Shown here piece after piece: positions 36,650 to 45,644 of a stretch of 64,000 bases of DNA. This stretch comes from Xanthomonas sp. XNM01 (GTDB lineage Bacteria; Pseudomonadota; Gammaproteobacteria; Xanthomonadales; Xanthomonadaceae), in assembly GCF_014851915.1 (NCBI RefSeq), contig NZ_JACVAP010000001.1, forward strand, positions 1-64,000, in the 5' to 3' direction. Position numbers and translations under genes: made by a program. How positions within the stretch are numbered: position 1 is the stretch's first letter; each line of letters opens with the position of its first letter. Under the pieces are notes generated by a model, which was given only the letters and a program-made list of their open reading frames with translations, was not told the origin of the DNA and ran no database searches.

Positions 36650-37441
36650 TCAGCGGCAGTTGGATGGATCGACCGCGCGGATCGACTCGATCCGTCCATC
36701 GCCGGTTGCCACGTGGACGCAGTCGCGGGACCGGGCGTTCCACCAGGTCACCACCGAGCGGCCGTCGCGCCGCTGCGCATCGCGATCGACGAAACCGCGT
36801 GCGCGCAGTTCGGTGTCCGCGCCCGCCGCGCGGGCGCCGACCAGGTCATCCAGCCGGGCCGCGCCGGGTGCGGAGGCATCGCCGGACTGCCACGGCACCT
36901 GCGCGGAGCGCTCGCGCAGGCCGGCGCCATAGCCATCGCTGTAGGCGCCATGGTCGGTATCGGCGCGATAGCCATGCAGTGCGTCCCGGTAGCCGCGCTC
37001 GTACTCGGCTTCGTGGCGCGCATCGTCGTGGTGGTCGCCGTCGTCGTGGTGATGCGACTTGTGGGCCAGCGCGGCGATGCCGAGGATCGCCGCCGCGGCG
37101 ACCGCGGCCTTGGCCCCGTCGCTCATCCCCTCCTTGTGGCCGCCTTCCTGCTGGCCGCAGTCGGGCGCGGGCGTGGTCACCACCGACAGCACGCGGCCGC
37201 GGTCGCTGCGGACCATCACGCAGCGCCGGTCGCGTGCATTCCACCAGGCGCCGTAGCCGCCCGACTCGGACTGCCGCACGTAGCCGCGTGCCCCCAGCGT
37301 CCGTGCCGCCGCGCGGTCGTCCTGGCCCTGCACGTCGCCGAGGCCGGGTGCGGTGTCCTGTGCGAACACCAGCGGCGATGCGGACAGGGTCGACAGGGAC
37401 AGCGTGGCGACGGCCAGAGCATGACGACGGATGGCGGACAT
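36650..37441 (-). CDS. Exported hypothetical protein with duplicated domain and His-rich linker
   Basis: A 263-residue protein with a signal peptide (ends near PLVFAQD). Two copies of a roughly 50-residue module lie at each end: ARGYVRQSESGG, then WWNARDRRCVMV and VVTTPAPDC in the first, and ARGFVDRDAQRR, then WWNARSRDCVHV and IRAVDPSNC in the second. Each has two cysteines that could form a disulfide. Between them are a short hydrophobic helix (AAVAAAAILGIAALA) and HKSHHHDDGDHHDD, a likely metal-binding run. I do not recognise the family. It lies between PfpI and the CobN-like operon; a metal-related envelope role is an inference from the His-rich run. Confidence 0.75.
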   Translation of the reverse strand: MSAIRRHALAVATLSLSTLSASPLVFAQDTAPGLGDVQGQDDRAAARTLGARGYVRQSESGGYGAWWNARDRRCVMVRSDRGRVLSVVTTPAPDCGQQEGGHKEGMSDGAKAAVAAAAILGIAALAHKSHHHDDGDHHDDARHEAEYERGYRDALHGYRADTDHGAYSDGYGAGLRERSAQVPWQSGDASAPGAARLDDLVGARAAGADTELRARGFVDRDAQRRDGRSVVTWWNARSRDCVHVATGDGRIESIRAVDPSNCR

Positions 37442-37780
37442 GGTGGATCTCCTTGTAGGACGGCCGGCGTGGCCGCGCCGGCCCAGTGTGCAACGGGTCC
37501 ATGTACGGGTTGGCCTGCGGATGGAGCTTTGAAACGGCGATCCCGGTTTTCCCGATCGACGCCCCGGGCGCGTGGAGACGGTCAGCCGGCGCGGGCATGC
37601 CGGACAGCGGTCTTCGTGCAGGCGTGATGAGGGGCAACCGGGTGTTTCGTCGGCTGCGATGGGTCTGCCTTCCGCGGGACAGGGATGGCGTGCAACCGCG
37701 CGCCCGACCTGTGCGTGCCTGGTGCCGAATGTGCTGCCAGTCCTCCACGCGCTGCGACGCGCGGGCGGATCGTGGGGCGC
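37442..37780. other. Intergenic upstream of CobN-like operon
   Basis: No gene, B12 box (GCCACTG) or riboswitch fold was recognised in this 339-bp stretch between the His-rich protein gene and the FNR box. Open frames here lack starts with ribosome binding sites. Confidence 0.45.
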
Positions 37781-37794
37781 TTGACCCAGATCAA
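37781..37794 (+). promoter_or_regulatory. FNR/Dnr-type box for CobN-like operon
   Basis: TTGAC-CCAG-ATCAA, one mismatch from consensus. TATCGT at 37817-37822 is centred 32 bp downstream and would put the box at about -41.5 relative to a start near 37829. Confidence 0.65.
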
Positions 37795-37804
37795 GTGAAT
37801 CGTT

Positions 37805-37823
37805 AATAAGAATCGTTATCGTT
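37805..37823 (+). promoter_or_regulatory. Fur-type box
   Basis: AATAAGAATCGTTATCGTT matches the xanthomonad-type Fur palindrome AATGAGAATNNTTCTCATT at nearly all fixed positions, and also fits the enterobacterial AATGATAATCATTATC core at 13 of 16 bases. It covers the predicted -10 region, so bound Fur would repress the operon. Confidence 0.7.
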
Positions 37824-37885
37824 TCGTGAGTTTCCTTCGGCCGCCACCCGCCGGCAGCGCGGCCTTCCTCTCTGGAGTCTCACGC

Positions 37886-39841
37886 ATGGTTTCCTTCCAC
37901 CTCCCGCGCGTGCGGGGCGGGCGCGCACGCCTGTCCGCCGGCATCGCCCTGGCCCTGCTGTCGCCGCTCGCGCTCGCCGCCGGCGATGTGCCCCCCACCG
38001 ATCTGGACGCGGTCGTGGTCACCGCGACCGCCAGCGAGCGCACCGTCGAACGCGCACCGGCCAGCGTCACCGTCATCACCGGCGACGCGCTGCGGGCACG
38101 GCCCGCGCGCGATGTGCTCGATGCGATCCGCGATGCGCCCGGCCTGAGCATCCGTGGTGTCGGCGCGCTGGGACGGCGCGTGGTCAGCATCCGCGGCATG
38201 GAGAGCCGGCACACGCTGGTGCTCGTCGATGGCGAGCGCATCGCCGCCACCGACCAGGTGTTCGGCATGAGCGACCTGCAGTTCGGCTGGATCCCGCTGG
38301 AGGCGATCGAGCGGGTGGAGATCGTGCGCGGCCCGCTGTCCTCGCTGTATGGCTCGGACGCGCTGGGCGGGGTGATCAACATCATCACCCGCGGCGTCGG
38401 CAAGGAATGGGGCGGCGCGCTGCGCGCCTCGGCCGGTTCGCTGCCGGAAGACGACGGCGGCGGCTTCCGCCAGGCGGCCGCGCACCTGTCCGGCCCGCTG
38501 GGCGAGGCGTTCGCGTTGAGCGTCGATGCTGCGTGGCAGAAGCAGGATCCATTGCCCGAGCCGGACGAAAGCCGGCTCGACCAGCGCGAAGGCCAGGAAC
38601 AGGCCACCGTGCGTGCGCGCCTGCAATGGACGCCGGCCCAGGGCCACCGCATCGCGCTGACCGCGATGAAGAGCGAGGAGGACCGCTGGTACGACACCAG
38701 CAACAGCGCCGGCACGCTGTACTACCAGCAGGCCTACGACTTCGACCGCAGCCAGGCCGGGCTGAGCTACGACGGCGCGATCGGCGGCGGGCATCTGCGC
38801 CTGGCCGCGCAGGTGGCCGACATCCACCAGCGCCAGCACAACACGCAGGGCGTGGCGCCGTCGCCGGAGCAGGAAGCCGGCGAGACCACCTTCAACGGCC
38901 ACTACGGCATCGCGCTGGGCGCCAGCCACCGGCTGACCGCCGGCGTCGAGGCGCGCGAGGAGCGGCTGGAGCATCCGTCCTTCGCCGGCGGCGAGGAAAC
39001 GGTGAAGCAGTACGCCGGGTTCCTGCAGGACGAGTGGGCGCTGACCGAGCGCCTGGACCTAGTCTACGGCGCGCGCGTGGACAAGCACGACCTGTTCGGC
39101 AGCGAGGTCAGCCCGCGCCTCTACGCGGTCTGGCAGCCGGCCGAGCGCTGGACGGTGAAGGGCGGCTACTCGCGCGGCTTCAAGGCGCCGATGCTCAAGC
39201 AGATCTCGCCGGACTACCGCTTCGACGGCCCGCACAGCTTCGTCGGCAATCCCGACGTGCAGCCGGAGAAGAGCGACACCCTGGAACTGTCGGTCGGCTA
39301 CAGCGCCGAGACCGTCTGGTGGCGGGCCACCGCCTACCGCAACACGGTCGAGGACCTGATCGACACGGTCTGCATCCAGTTCTGCACGCGGCCGCTGCGC
39401 CGGCTGTACCGCTACGAGAACGTGGACGACGTGCGCATCCGCGGCGCCGAGCTGGAAGCCGGCGCGACCCTGCCGGCCAACCTGCGCCTGAGCGGCAACT
39501 ACTCCTGGAACGACGTGCGCGACAAGGCCGACGACCTGCGCCTGGCCGAGCGTCCGCTGCAGACCGCGAACGCCCGCCTGGGCTGGTCCAGCGACGACGA
39601 GGCCTGGAGCCTGGAACTGCGCTACGACCGCACCGGCCGCCAGCTGCTGGCCGGCACCGCGCGCCAGGAGCAGGGCTCCTACGGCCTGTGGAACGCCTCG
39701 GCCAAGCGGCGCCTGGCCGAGCGCGTCGACCTGCAGGTGGGCGTGGAGAACCTGGCCGACCATCGGGTCGAGGATCACGGCGTCTACAACTACCGCGAGC
39801 GCGGGCGCTACGTGTACGCGATGCTCGGCGTCGGGTTCTGA
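37886..39841 (+). CDS. TonB-dependent receptor, haem-receptor-like
   Basis: A 651-residue outer-membrane receptor with signal peptide (ends near SPLALAAGD). The plug has LDAVVVTATASERTVE (TonB box region) and IERVEIVRGPLSSLYGSDAL. In the barrel, FKAP at residues 431-434, His450 and NPDV at 455-458 follow the FRAP/His/NPDL arrangement of haem receptors such as HmuR. The C terminus ends in Phe. It is the first gene of the CobN-like operon, with the next ATG 2 bp after its stop, and sits behind FNR-type and Fur-type boxes. The ligand could be haem, another metallated tetrapyrrole or a metallophore. Confidence 0.85.
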   Translation: MVSFHLPRVRGGRARLSAGIALALLSPLALAAGDVPPTDLDAVVVTATASERTVERAPASVTVITGDALRARPARDVLDAIRDAPGLSIRGVGALGRRVVSIRGMESRHTLVLVDGERIAATDQVFGMSDLQFGWIPLEAIERVEIVRGPLSSLYGSDALGGVINIITRGVGKEWGGALRASAGSLPEDDGGGFRQAAAHLSGPLGEAFALSVDAAWQKQDPLPEPDESRLDQREGQEQATVRARLQWTPAQGHRIALTAMKSEEDRWYDTSNSAGTLYYQQAYDFDRSQAGLSYDGAIGGGHLRLAAQVADIHQRQHNTQGVAPSPEQEAGETTFNGHYGIALGASHRLTAGVEAREERLEHPSFAGGEETVKQYAGFLQDEWALTERLDLVYGARVDKHDLFGSEVSPRLYAVWQPAERWTVKGGYSRGFKAPMLKQISPDYRFDGPHSFVGNPDVQPEKSDTLELSVGYSAETVWWRATAYRNTVEDLIDTVCIQFCTRPLRRLYRYENVDDVRIRGAELEAGATLPANLRLSGNYSWNDVRDKADDLRLAERPLQTANARLGWSSDDEAWSLELRYDRTGRQLLAGTARQEQGSYGLWNASAKRRLAERVDLQVGVENLADHRVEDHGVYNYRERGRYVYAMLGVGF

Positions 39842-39843
39842 GC

Positions 39844-42800
39844 ATGCGCAGGTTGTGGGCATGGTGTTGGGGCGCGCTGCTGTGCGTGGCCGGCGTGGCG
39901 GTGGTGGCCGCCGCGCCGGCCGGCACGGCGGCGATGCCCGCGGGCGATCGCGACGCGCGGCTGGTCGTGGTCGGCAGCGGATTCTTCGCACAGGGCAAGC
40001 TGGCGCTGTACCGCCAGCTCGCCGCCGCCGAAGGCGTGCAGCTGGACTACCTGCGCACGCCGCTGGATGCGGCCGCGCTGGAGCGCCTCGCCGGCGCCGA
40101 CCTAGTCCTGGCCGAACTGCCGCCGGTGCAGTTCTACCGCGATGAGCAGCTGCCGACGCAACTGGCCGGACTGCCACGGGTGCTGATGGTCGAGCGCGAC
40201 CGCGAGCAGGCGATCGGCCTCGAGCCGGCGCAGGCGAGCCTGCTGGCGGCGTATGCGCGCAGCGGCGGCGAACGCAACCTCGGCGCACTGCTGCGCTACC
40301 TGCAGCACTGGACGCGGAACGGGCGGCCACCGGCCGAGACCGAACCGCCGCTGGTGATGCCGAAGACCGGCATCTACCACCCCGACTACCGCGACCTGGC
40401 CTTCGCCACGCGCGCCGACTACCTGCAGTGGCTCGGCCCGAAGGTGCGCGCCGGCCAGCCGGTGGTCGGCATCGCGATGTTCGCCTCGGCGATCGGCTCG
40501 GATTCGACCGCGCACATCGATGCGCTGATCCGCGAGGTCGAGTCGCGCGGCGGCATCGCCCTGCCGTTCTTCCGCGACACCGACGGCGGCGTGCCGGTCG
40601 AACAGCTGCTGATGCACGACGGCGTGCCGGTGGTCGACGTGGTCGCCAACTTCGAGATCCTCTACCGCGGCGACATCGGCGCCGACTACGCGCGGCTGGG
40701 CGTACCGGTGCTGCAGGCGATCACCTACTGGGACGGGCCGGAAGCGGCCTGGCAGGCCGACCGCCAGGGCGTGTCGCCGGGGGCGACCTCGTTCTACCTG
40801 GCCATTCCCGAACAGGCCGGCTTCATCGATCCGCTGATCGTCGCGGCCGGCAAGTCGCGCACGCCGCCGCAGCCGATCGCCGCGCAGATCCGCGCGCTGG
40901 CGGCCAAGGCGCTGAACTACGCCGCGCTGCGGCGCACGCCGGCGGCCGACAAGCAGGTCGCCATCGTCTTCTACAACTATCCGCCGGGCGAGAAGAACAT
41001 CGGCGCTTCCGGCCTGAACCTGCCGGCCAGCCTGCACGCCACGCTGGCCGCGCTGCGCGAGGCCGGCTACAGCCTGGACCTGCCGGAAGAAGCCGCGCTG
41101 CTGCACAGCCTGCAGCAGCTGCTGGCCCCGGCCTACCGCGGTGCGGCCGAACTGCCGCCGCTGCTCGATGCGGACCTGGCCGGCTGGCTGCCGCTGCGCG
41201 AGTACCGGCGCTGGTTCGACGCGCTGCCAGCCGGGGTGCGCGACGGCATCGTCGCGGCCTGGGGCGAGCCCGAGCGCAGCCCGTGGCTGCAGCGCCGCGA
41301 CGGCGAGGCGGGTTTCGCGATCCCGCGGCTGCGCCTGCGCAACCTGACCCTGCTGCCGCAGCCGGGCCGCTCGGCACCGGGCGGCGATGGCGACGGCAGC
41401 GGTAGCTACCACGACATCGGCCGGCCGGTGGATCACTTCTACCTGGCCACCTACCAGTACCTGCGCGAGCAGGTCGGACGCGATGCCATCGTCCACTTCG
41501 GCACGCATGGCACCCAGGAATGGACCTACGGCAAGGAGCGCGGTCTGTCGGTGCATGACAACCCGATGCTGCTGGTCGGCGATGTGCCGGTGGTCTACCC
41601 GTTCATCGTCGACGACGTCGGCGAAGCGCTGCAGACCAAGCGCCGCGGCCGCGCGGTGGTGGTCAGCCACCAGGTGCCGGCCTTCGCCGCGTCCGGCCTG
41701 CACGGCGACCAGTTGCGCCTGCACCAGCTGATCGAGGAGTACCAGCAGCTCGACCTGGGCGCGGTGCGCGACACCGCCGCGCGGCAGCTGCGCGAACTGG
41801 CCGGCAGCAGCGGCATCGCCGCCGACCTGCAGTGGCCGGATGCGCGCATCGAGGCCGACTTCGCCGGCTTCCTGGTCGCCCTGCACGAATACCTCGACCA
41901 GCTCGGCGCGCAGGTGCAGCCGCAGGGCCTGCACGTGTTCGGCGCCAGCGCCGACAGCAGCCGGCGCGGCGACACCGTGCGGCTGATGCTGGCCAGGCGG
42001 CTGGACGCGGTGCTGCACCTGGACGACCACCATGCCGATGCCGCCGACTACCGCGGGCGTGCGGACGAACCCGGCCGCGCCTGGCTGCAGCGGCACCTGT
42101 ACGACGGCGTGCCGTTGCGCGCCGACGCACCCGCCGACCAGCGCGAACTGCTGGACGCCGCACGCCGCGCCGACGCGGCGCTGGATGCGCGCAGCGAGAT
42201 CGACGGCCTGCTGTCCGCGCTGGCCGGCCGCCACGCTACGCCGGGCCTGGGCGGCGATCCGCTGCGCGTGCCCGAGAGCCTGCCGACCGGCCACAACCTG
42301 TACGGTTTCGACCCGCTGCGGGTGCCGTCGCGGGCGGCATGGGAGGCCGGGCAGGTCGCGCTGCAGCAGCTGATCGACAGCTACCGCGCCGCCCACGACG
42401 GGCAGTACCCGGACAAGCTGGCGTTCTCGCTGTGGGGCGTGGAGACGATGCGCCACAACGGCATCCTCGAATCGCAGGTGTTCGCCGCGCTCGGCGTGCG
42501 TCCGGTCTGGGACGACGGCGGCCGGATCGAGAAGGTCGAGCTGATCGGATCGGCCGAACTGGGCCGGCCGCGGATCGACGTGGTGCTGTCGGCCACCGGC
42601 CTGTACCGCGACCAGTTCGCCGCGCTGATGCAGCGGATGAACGAGGCCATCGCGCTGGCCAGCGGGGCCGACGGCGGCGACAACGTCATCGCCCGGCACA
42701 GCGCCGGCGTGCGCGAACGGTTGCTCGCCCGGGGCCTGGCGCAGGACGTGGCCGACCGCTACGCGCGCACCCGCATCTATTCCAGCGCGCAGGGCAGCTA

Positions 42801-43815
42801 CGGCAGCGGGCTGGGCGGCAACGTGCTGAAGACCGATGCCTGGGAAGCCGACACCGAACTGGCCACCGGCTACCTGGCGCAGATGCAGTACGGCTACGGC
42901 CCCGACCCCGCCCACTGGGGCGAGATCCCGGCCGGCGTGAACGCCTACGCCGAGCAGCTGCGCGGCACGCAGGCGGCGGTGCTGTCGCGCTCGTCCAACC
43001 TGTACGGAATGCTGACCACCGACGACCCGTTCTCCTACCTGGGCGGGCTGTCGCTGGCGGTGCGCCACCTCGATGGCACCGCGCCGTCGCTGTACATCTC
43101 CAACCTGCGCGACCCGGCCGGCAGCCGCGTCGACGATGCCGCGCGCTTCCTCGCCGCCGAGCTGCAGACCCGCCAGTTCCACCCGGGCTGGATCACGCAG
43201 ATGCAGCAGGAAGGCTACGCCGGCACGCTGGAGATCGTCGGCGCGATGGACAACTTCTGGGGCTGGCAGGCGGTGGATCCGGGCATGGTCCGCGACGACC
43301 AGTGGCAGAGTTTCCACGACGTCTACGTTGCCGACCGCCTGGACCTCGGCATGCGCGAGTGGTTCGAACGCAGCAATCCGCATGCGCTGGCGCAGATCGT
43401 CGAACGCATGCTCGAGGCCCAGCGCAAGGGCTACTGGGACGCGGACGCGGCCACGCTGCGCAGCCTGGTCGAGACCTGGAACGACCTGGATGCGCGCCAC
43501 GACGTGCTGCCCGGCAGCGACAGGCTGCGTCCGCACATCGCGCAGCTGGCGGCGGCCTTCGGCCTGGCCCCGCGCAGCGCGCCATTGCCGGATGCGCAGG
43601 CGCCGGCATCGCCGCCCGCCGCCGCGGATGCGCCCACGCCGCCGGCCGAGCCGGTGCCGCCACCGCCACCGGCGCCGCCGATGGTCAGCGGCATGCAGCT
43701 GCAGCGCGAGCAGCCGACACAGCCGCCCGCGCCGGTGTCCTGGTGGCTGGCGCTGTGGCCAGCGCTGCTGGCCTTCGGCTTCGGCGGCTGGCGACAGCTG
43801 CGCACTGTTTCCTGA
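39844..43815 (+). CDS. Membrane-anchored CobN-like chelatase
   Basis: A 1323-residue protein of the CobN/BchH/HmuS family, the large tetrapyrrole-binding subunit of metal chelatases. Unlike cobalamin CobN, it has an N-terminal signal sequence (MRRLWAWCWGALLCVAGVAVV) and, after a proline-rich linker at about 1252-1279, a C-terminal membrane segment (SWWLALWPALLAFGFGGW, about 1297-1318). The bulk therefore should lie in the periplasm. The core keeps HFGTHGTQEWTYGKERG near residue 549 and, later, SSAQGSYGSGLGGNVLK and ATGLYRDQF. No CobS/CobT ATPase or B12 genes are present. It lies between the TonB receptor and motor-like genes. Haem or metal-tetrapyrrole dechelation, as for Bacteroides HmuS, is an inference; a Zn-linked role is possible, since P. 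aeruginosa has a similar operon that I recall as zinc-responsive. Confidence 0.88.
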   Translation: MRRLWAWCWGALLCVAGVAVVAAAPAGTAAMPAGDRDARLVVVGSGFFAQGKLALYRQLAAAEGVQLDYLRTPLDAAALERLAGADLVLAELPPVQFYRDEQLPTQLAGLPRVLMVERDREQAIGLEPAQASLLAAYARSGGERNLGALLRYLQHWTRNGRPPAETEPPLVMPKTGIYHPDYRDLAFATRADYLQWLGPKVRAGQPVVGIAMFASAIGSDSTAHIDALIREVESRGGIALPFFRDTDGGVPVEQLLMHDGVPVVDVVANFEILYRGDIGADYARLGVPVLQAITYWDGPEAAWQADRQGVSPGATSFYLAIPEQAGFIDPLIVAAGKSRTPPQPIAAQIRALAAKALNYAALRRTPAADKQVAIVFYNYPPGEKNIGASGLNLPASLHATLAALREAGYSLDLPEEAALLHSLQQLLAPAYRGAAELPPLLDADLAGWLPLREYRRWFDALPAGVRDGIVAAWGEPERSPWLQRRDGEAGFAIPRLRLRNLTLLPQPGRSAPGGDGDGSGSYHDIGRPVDHFYLATYQYLREQVGRDAIVHFGTHGTQEWTYGKERGLSVHDNPMLLVGDVPVVYPFIVDDVGEALQTKRRGRAVVVSHQVPAFAASGLHGDQLRLHQLIEEYQQLDLGAVRDTAARQLRELAGSSGIAADLQWPDARIEADFAGFLVALHEYLDQLGAQVQPQGLHVFGASADSSRRGDTVRLMLARRLDAVLHLDDHHADAADYRGRADEPGRAWLQRHLYDGVPLRADAPADQRELLDAARRADAALDARSEIDGLLSALAGRHATPGLGGDPLRVPESLPTGHNLYGFDPLRVPSRAAWEAGQVALQQLIDSYRAAHDGQYPDKLAFSLWGVETMRHNGILESQVFAALGVRPVWDDGGRIEKVELIGSAELGRPRIDVVLSATGLYRDQFAALMQRMNEAIALASGADGGDNVIARHSAGVRERLLARGLAQDVADRYARTRIYSSAQGSYGSGLGGNVLKTDAWEADTELATGYLAQMQYGYGPDPAHWGEIPAGVNAYAEQLRGTQAAVLSRSSNLYGMLTTDDPFSYLGGLSLAVRHLDGTAPSLYISNLRDPAGSRVDDAARFLAAELQTRQFHPGWITQMQQEGYAGTLEIVGAMDNFWGWQAVDPGMVRDDQWQSFHDVYVADRLDLGMREWFERSNPHALAQIVERMLEAQRKGYWDADAATLRSLVETWNDLDARHDVLPGSDRLRPHIAQLAAAFGLAPRSAPLPDAQAPASPPAAADAPTPPAEPVPPPPPAPPMVSGMQLQREQPTQPPAPVSWWLALWPALLAFGFGGWRQLRTVS

Positions 43816-43843
43816 CCCCCTCCATCCAAGAACGACGAACACC

Positions 43844-44323
43844 ATGAACCTGATCGAATCCCTGCTGCACCAGCTCTCCGGCTGGTTCCTCGCCCCGGTG
43901 TTGCTGCTGATCATCGGCCTGTTCCTCTACGCCTGTTACGCGCTGGGCGCGTTCGCGATCGAGGCGCTGCAGCGGCGCGGCGGCGGCACGCATGCGATGG
44001 AGCGGCACTGGCAGCGCCACGGCGGCGGGCTGGAAGACCTGGAACTGTGGATCCTCAAGCGGCTGGAGCCGCTGCGCATCGGCAGCCGCACCGCGCCGAT
44101 GCTCGGCCTGGTGGCGACGATGATCCCGATGGGCCCAGCGCTGGCCGGCCTGTCCGACGGACGCATGGACGAGGTCGCGCGCCACGTCGGCATCGCCTTC
44201 GCCGCGGTGATCGTTTCGCTGCTGGCCGCCTCGGTGATCTACATGGTGCTGGTGGTGCGCCGGCGCTGGCTGCTGCAGGACCTGCGCCGGATCGAACTGG
44301 CCATCGCCGCGCAGGAGGCCTGA
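43844..44323 (+). CDS. MotA/TolQ/ExbB-like proton channel protein
   Basis: A 159-residue inner-membrane protein of the TolQ/ExbB/MotA family, which uses the proton motive force to drive partner proteins. It has a first hydrophobic segment (LAPVLLLIIGLFLYACYALG), the conserved RTAPMLGLVATMIPMGPALA helix, and a last helix ending VIYMVLVVRRRW. It is shorter than typical ExbB. It lies 28 bp after the CobN-like gene and 3 bp before the DUF2149 gene, so it is probably part of the same complex. Confidence 0.88.
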   Translation: MNLIESLLHQLSGWFLAPVLLLIIGLFLYACYALGAFAIEALQRRGGGTHAMERHWQRHGGGLEDLELWILKRLEPLRIGSRTAPMLGLVATMIPMGPALAGLSDGRMDEVARHVGIAFAAVIVSLLAASVIYMVLVVRRRWLLQDLRRIELAIAAQEA

Positions 44324-44326
44324 GCG

Positions 44327-44668
44327 ATGCGCCGCCGCTATCTCGACGAGGACGACCAGGACGATCCGGTGCTGTCGGTGGTCAACCTGATCGACGTGTT
44401 CCTGGTGATCATCGCGATCCTGCTGATCGCGCTGATCCGCAATCCGATGAACCCCTTCAGCCACGACAAGGTGGTGATGGTCGCCAATCCCGGCGAGGCC
44501 AACATGGAGATCGTGGTCAAGGACGGCCAGACCCTGGAGCGCTACACCGCCAGCGGCAGCATCGGCGAAGGCGAGGGCACCCTGGCCGGCACCGCCTACC
44601 GGCTCAAGGACGGCAGCATGATCTACGTGCCCGAGGGCGAGGGCGCGCCCGGCGGCTCGACCGAGTGA
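44327..44668 (+). CDS. DUF2149 membrane protein
   Basis: A 113-residue protein with one N-terminal membrane segment (VVNLIDVFLVIIAILLIALI) after an acidic start (DEDDQDDPVL), then a small soluble domain (VVMVANPGEANMEIVVKDG onward). DUF2149 proteins regularly accompany CobN-like and MotA/TolQ/ExbB-like genes. The single-anchor layout resembles ExbD/TolR, so it may be the ExbD-like partner of the upstream protein (inference). Confidence 0.82.
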   Translation: MRRRYLDEDDQDDPVLSVVNLIDVFLVIIAILLIALIRNPMNPFSHDKVVMVANPGEANMEIVVKDGQTLERYTASGSIGEGEGTLAGTAYRLKDGSMIYVPEGEGAPGGSTE

Positions 44669-44860
44669 GGCGCCGGTGGGCGCGGCCGGCGGAGGTCGTG
44701 CGTTTCGGCCTGCGCGTTCCGGTCGCGCCGCATCGCCGAACGGTTCCCGGCGCCGCCGCCGGAGACGAGGCGTCGTCGCCGGGCCGCTGCCGCTACGCGG
44801 CGTTCCTGCGGCCACGCACGCTGCCATACTCGTCCGGCCAGCCAGTCGCCGAGGGTGATC

Positions 44861-45388
44861 ATGTCCGCGCCAGTCGTCGCTTCGCCGCTGTCCGACCTGC
44901 AGGTCCGGCATTACGAGCCGGCCGACCTCGACCAGGTCCACGCGCTCTACGCGGAGGCCGAGGCATTCGGCAGCACGCTGCAGCTGCCCTACCAGCCGGC
45001 GTCCCATTGGCAGCGCAAGCTCGCGTGCTCGCAGGACGGGCAGTTCTGCCTGGTGGCCCTGCGCGGCGACGAGGTGGTGGGTCAGCTGGGGCTCAAGGTC
45101 TGCCGCTCGCCGCGGCGTCGCCATGTGGCGACGCTGGGCATGGGCGTCAAGGCGTCCGCGCGTCGGCTCGGCGTGGGATCGGTGCTGCTGCAGGCGGCCA
45201 TCGTCCTCTGCGAGCGGTGGATGCAGGTCCAGCGGATCGAGATCGAGGTGTACACCGACAATGCCGCTGCGATCGCGCTCTACCAGCGGCATGGCTTCGT
45301 GCTCGAGGGCACCTGCACGCGCTATGCGTTCCGTGACGGGGTGTACGTGGACGCCCACCGGATGGCGCGGCTCACCGGCGCCGGCTAG
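44861..45388 (+). CDS. GNAT N-acetyltransferase (YhhY/AaaT-like)
   Basis: A 175-residue acetyltransferase resembling E. coli YhhY, an L-amino-acid N-acetyltransferase. Seen: VRHYEPADLDQVHALYAEAE, the acetyl-CoA loop ARRLGVGSVLLQAAIV, the IEIEVYTDNAAAIALYQRHG strand-helix block, and FVLEGTCTRYAFRDGVYVDA near the end. GAGG precedes ATG 44861 at good spacing; GTG 44855 is the alternative. It is not clearly linked to the preceding operon, from which it is 192 bp away. Confidence 0.85.
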   Translation: MSAPVVASPLSDLQVRHYEPADLDQVHALYAEAEAFGSTLQLPYQPASHWQRKLACSQDGQFCLVALRGDEVVGQLGLKVCRSPRRRHVATLGMGVKASARRLGVGSVLLQAAIVLCERWMQVQRIEIEVYTDNAAAIALYQRHGFVLEGTCTRYAFRDGVYVDAHRMARLTGAG

Positions 45389-45644
45389 CCGTGTAATGCC
45401 ACCGCGTCGTTCACGGGGATCGTGATTCTGGAGATTGGCAGTCTGTAGTCCAGGCTGGCATGTCGGGCAGCGCAGGCAGGTGCGCGACGTGTCTGTCTGC
45501 CCGCACCGCACGTCTGCAGCCGACCCGGCCGCGGCCGGTGGAATGATCCGTCCCGGGCAGCGGCCTGTGCCGGCATCGGGCGGACAGGCATGCTGTGCGG
45601 CATCGCCCACGTGGCCACCCGGCCGCCCACACGAGACCGCCCCG

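Noticed and set aside
37442-37885. Cobalamin riboswitch upstream of the CobN-like operon
   Set aside because: No B12 box (GCCACTG) or matching fold was seen, so cobalamin control is not supported.
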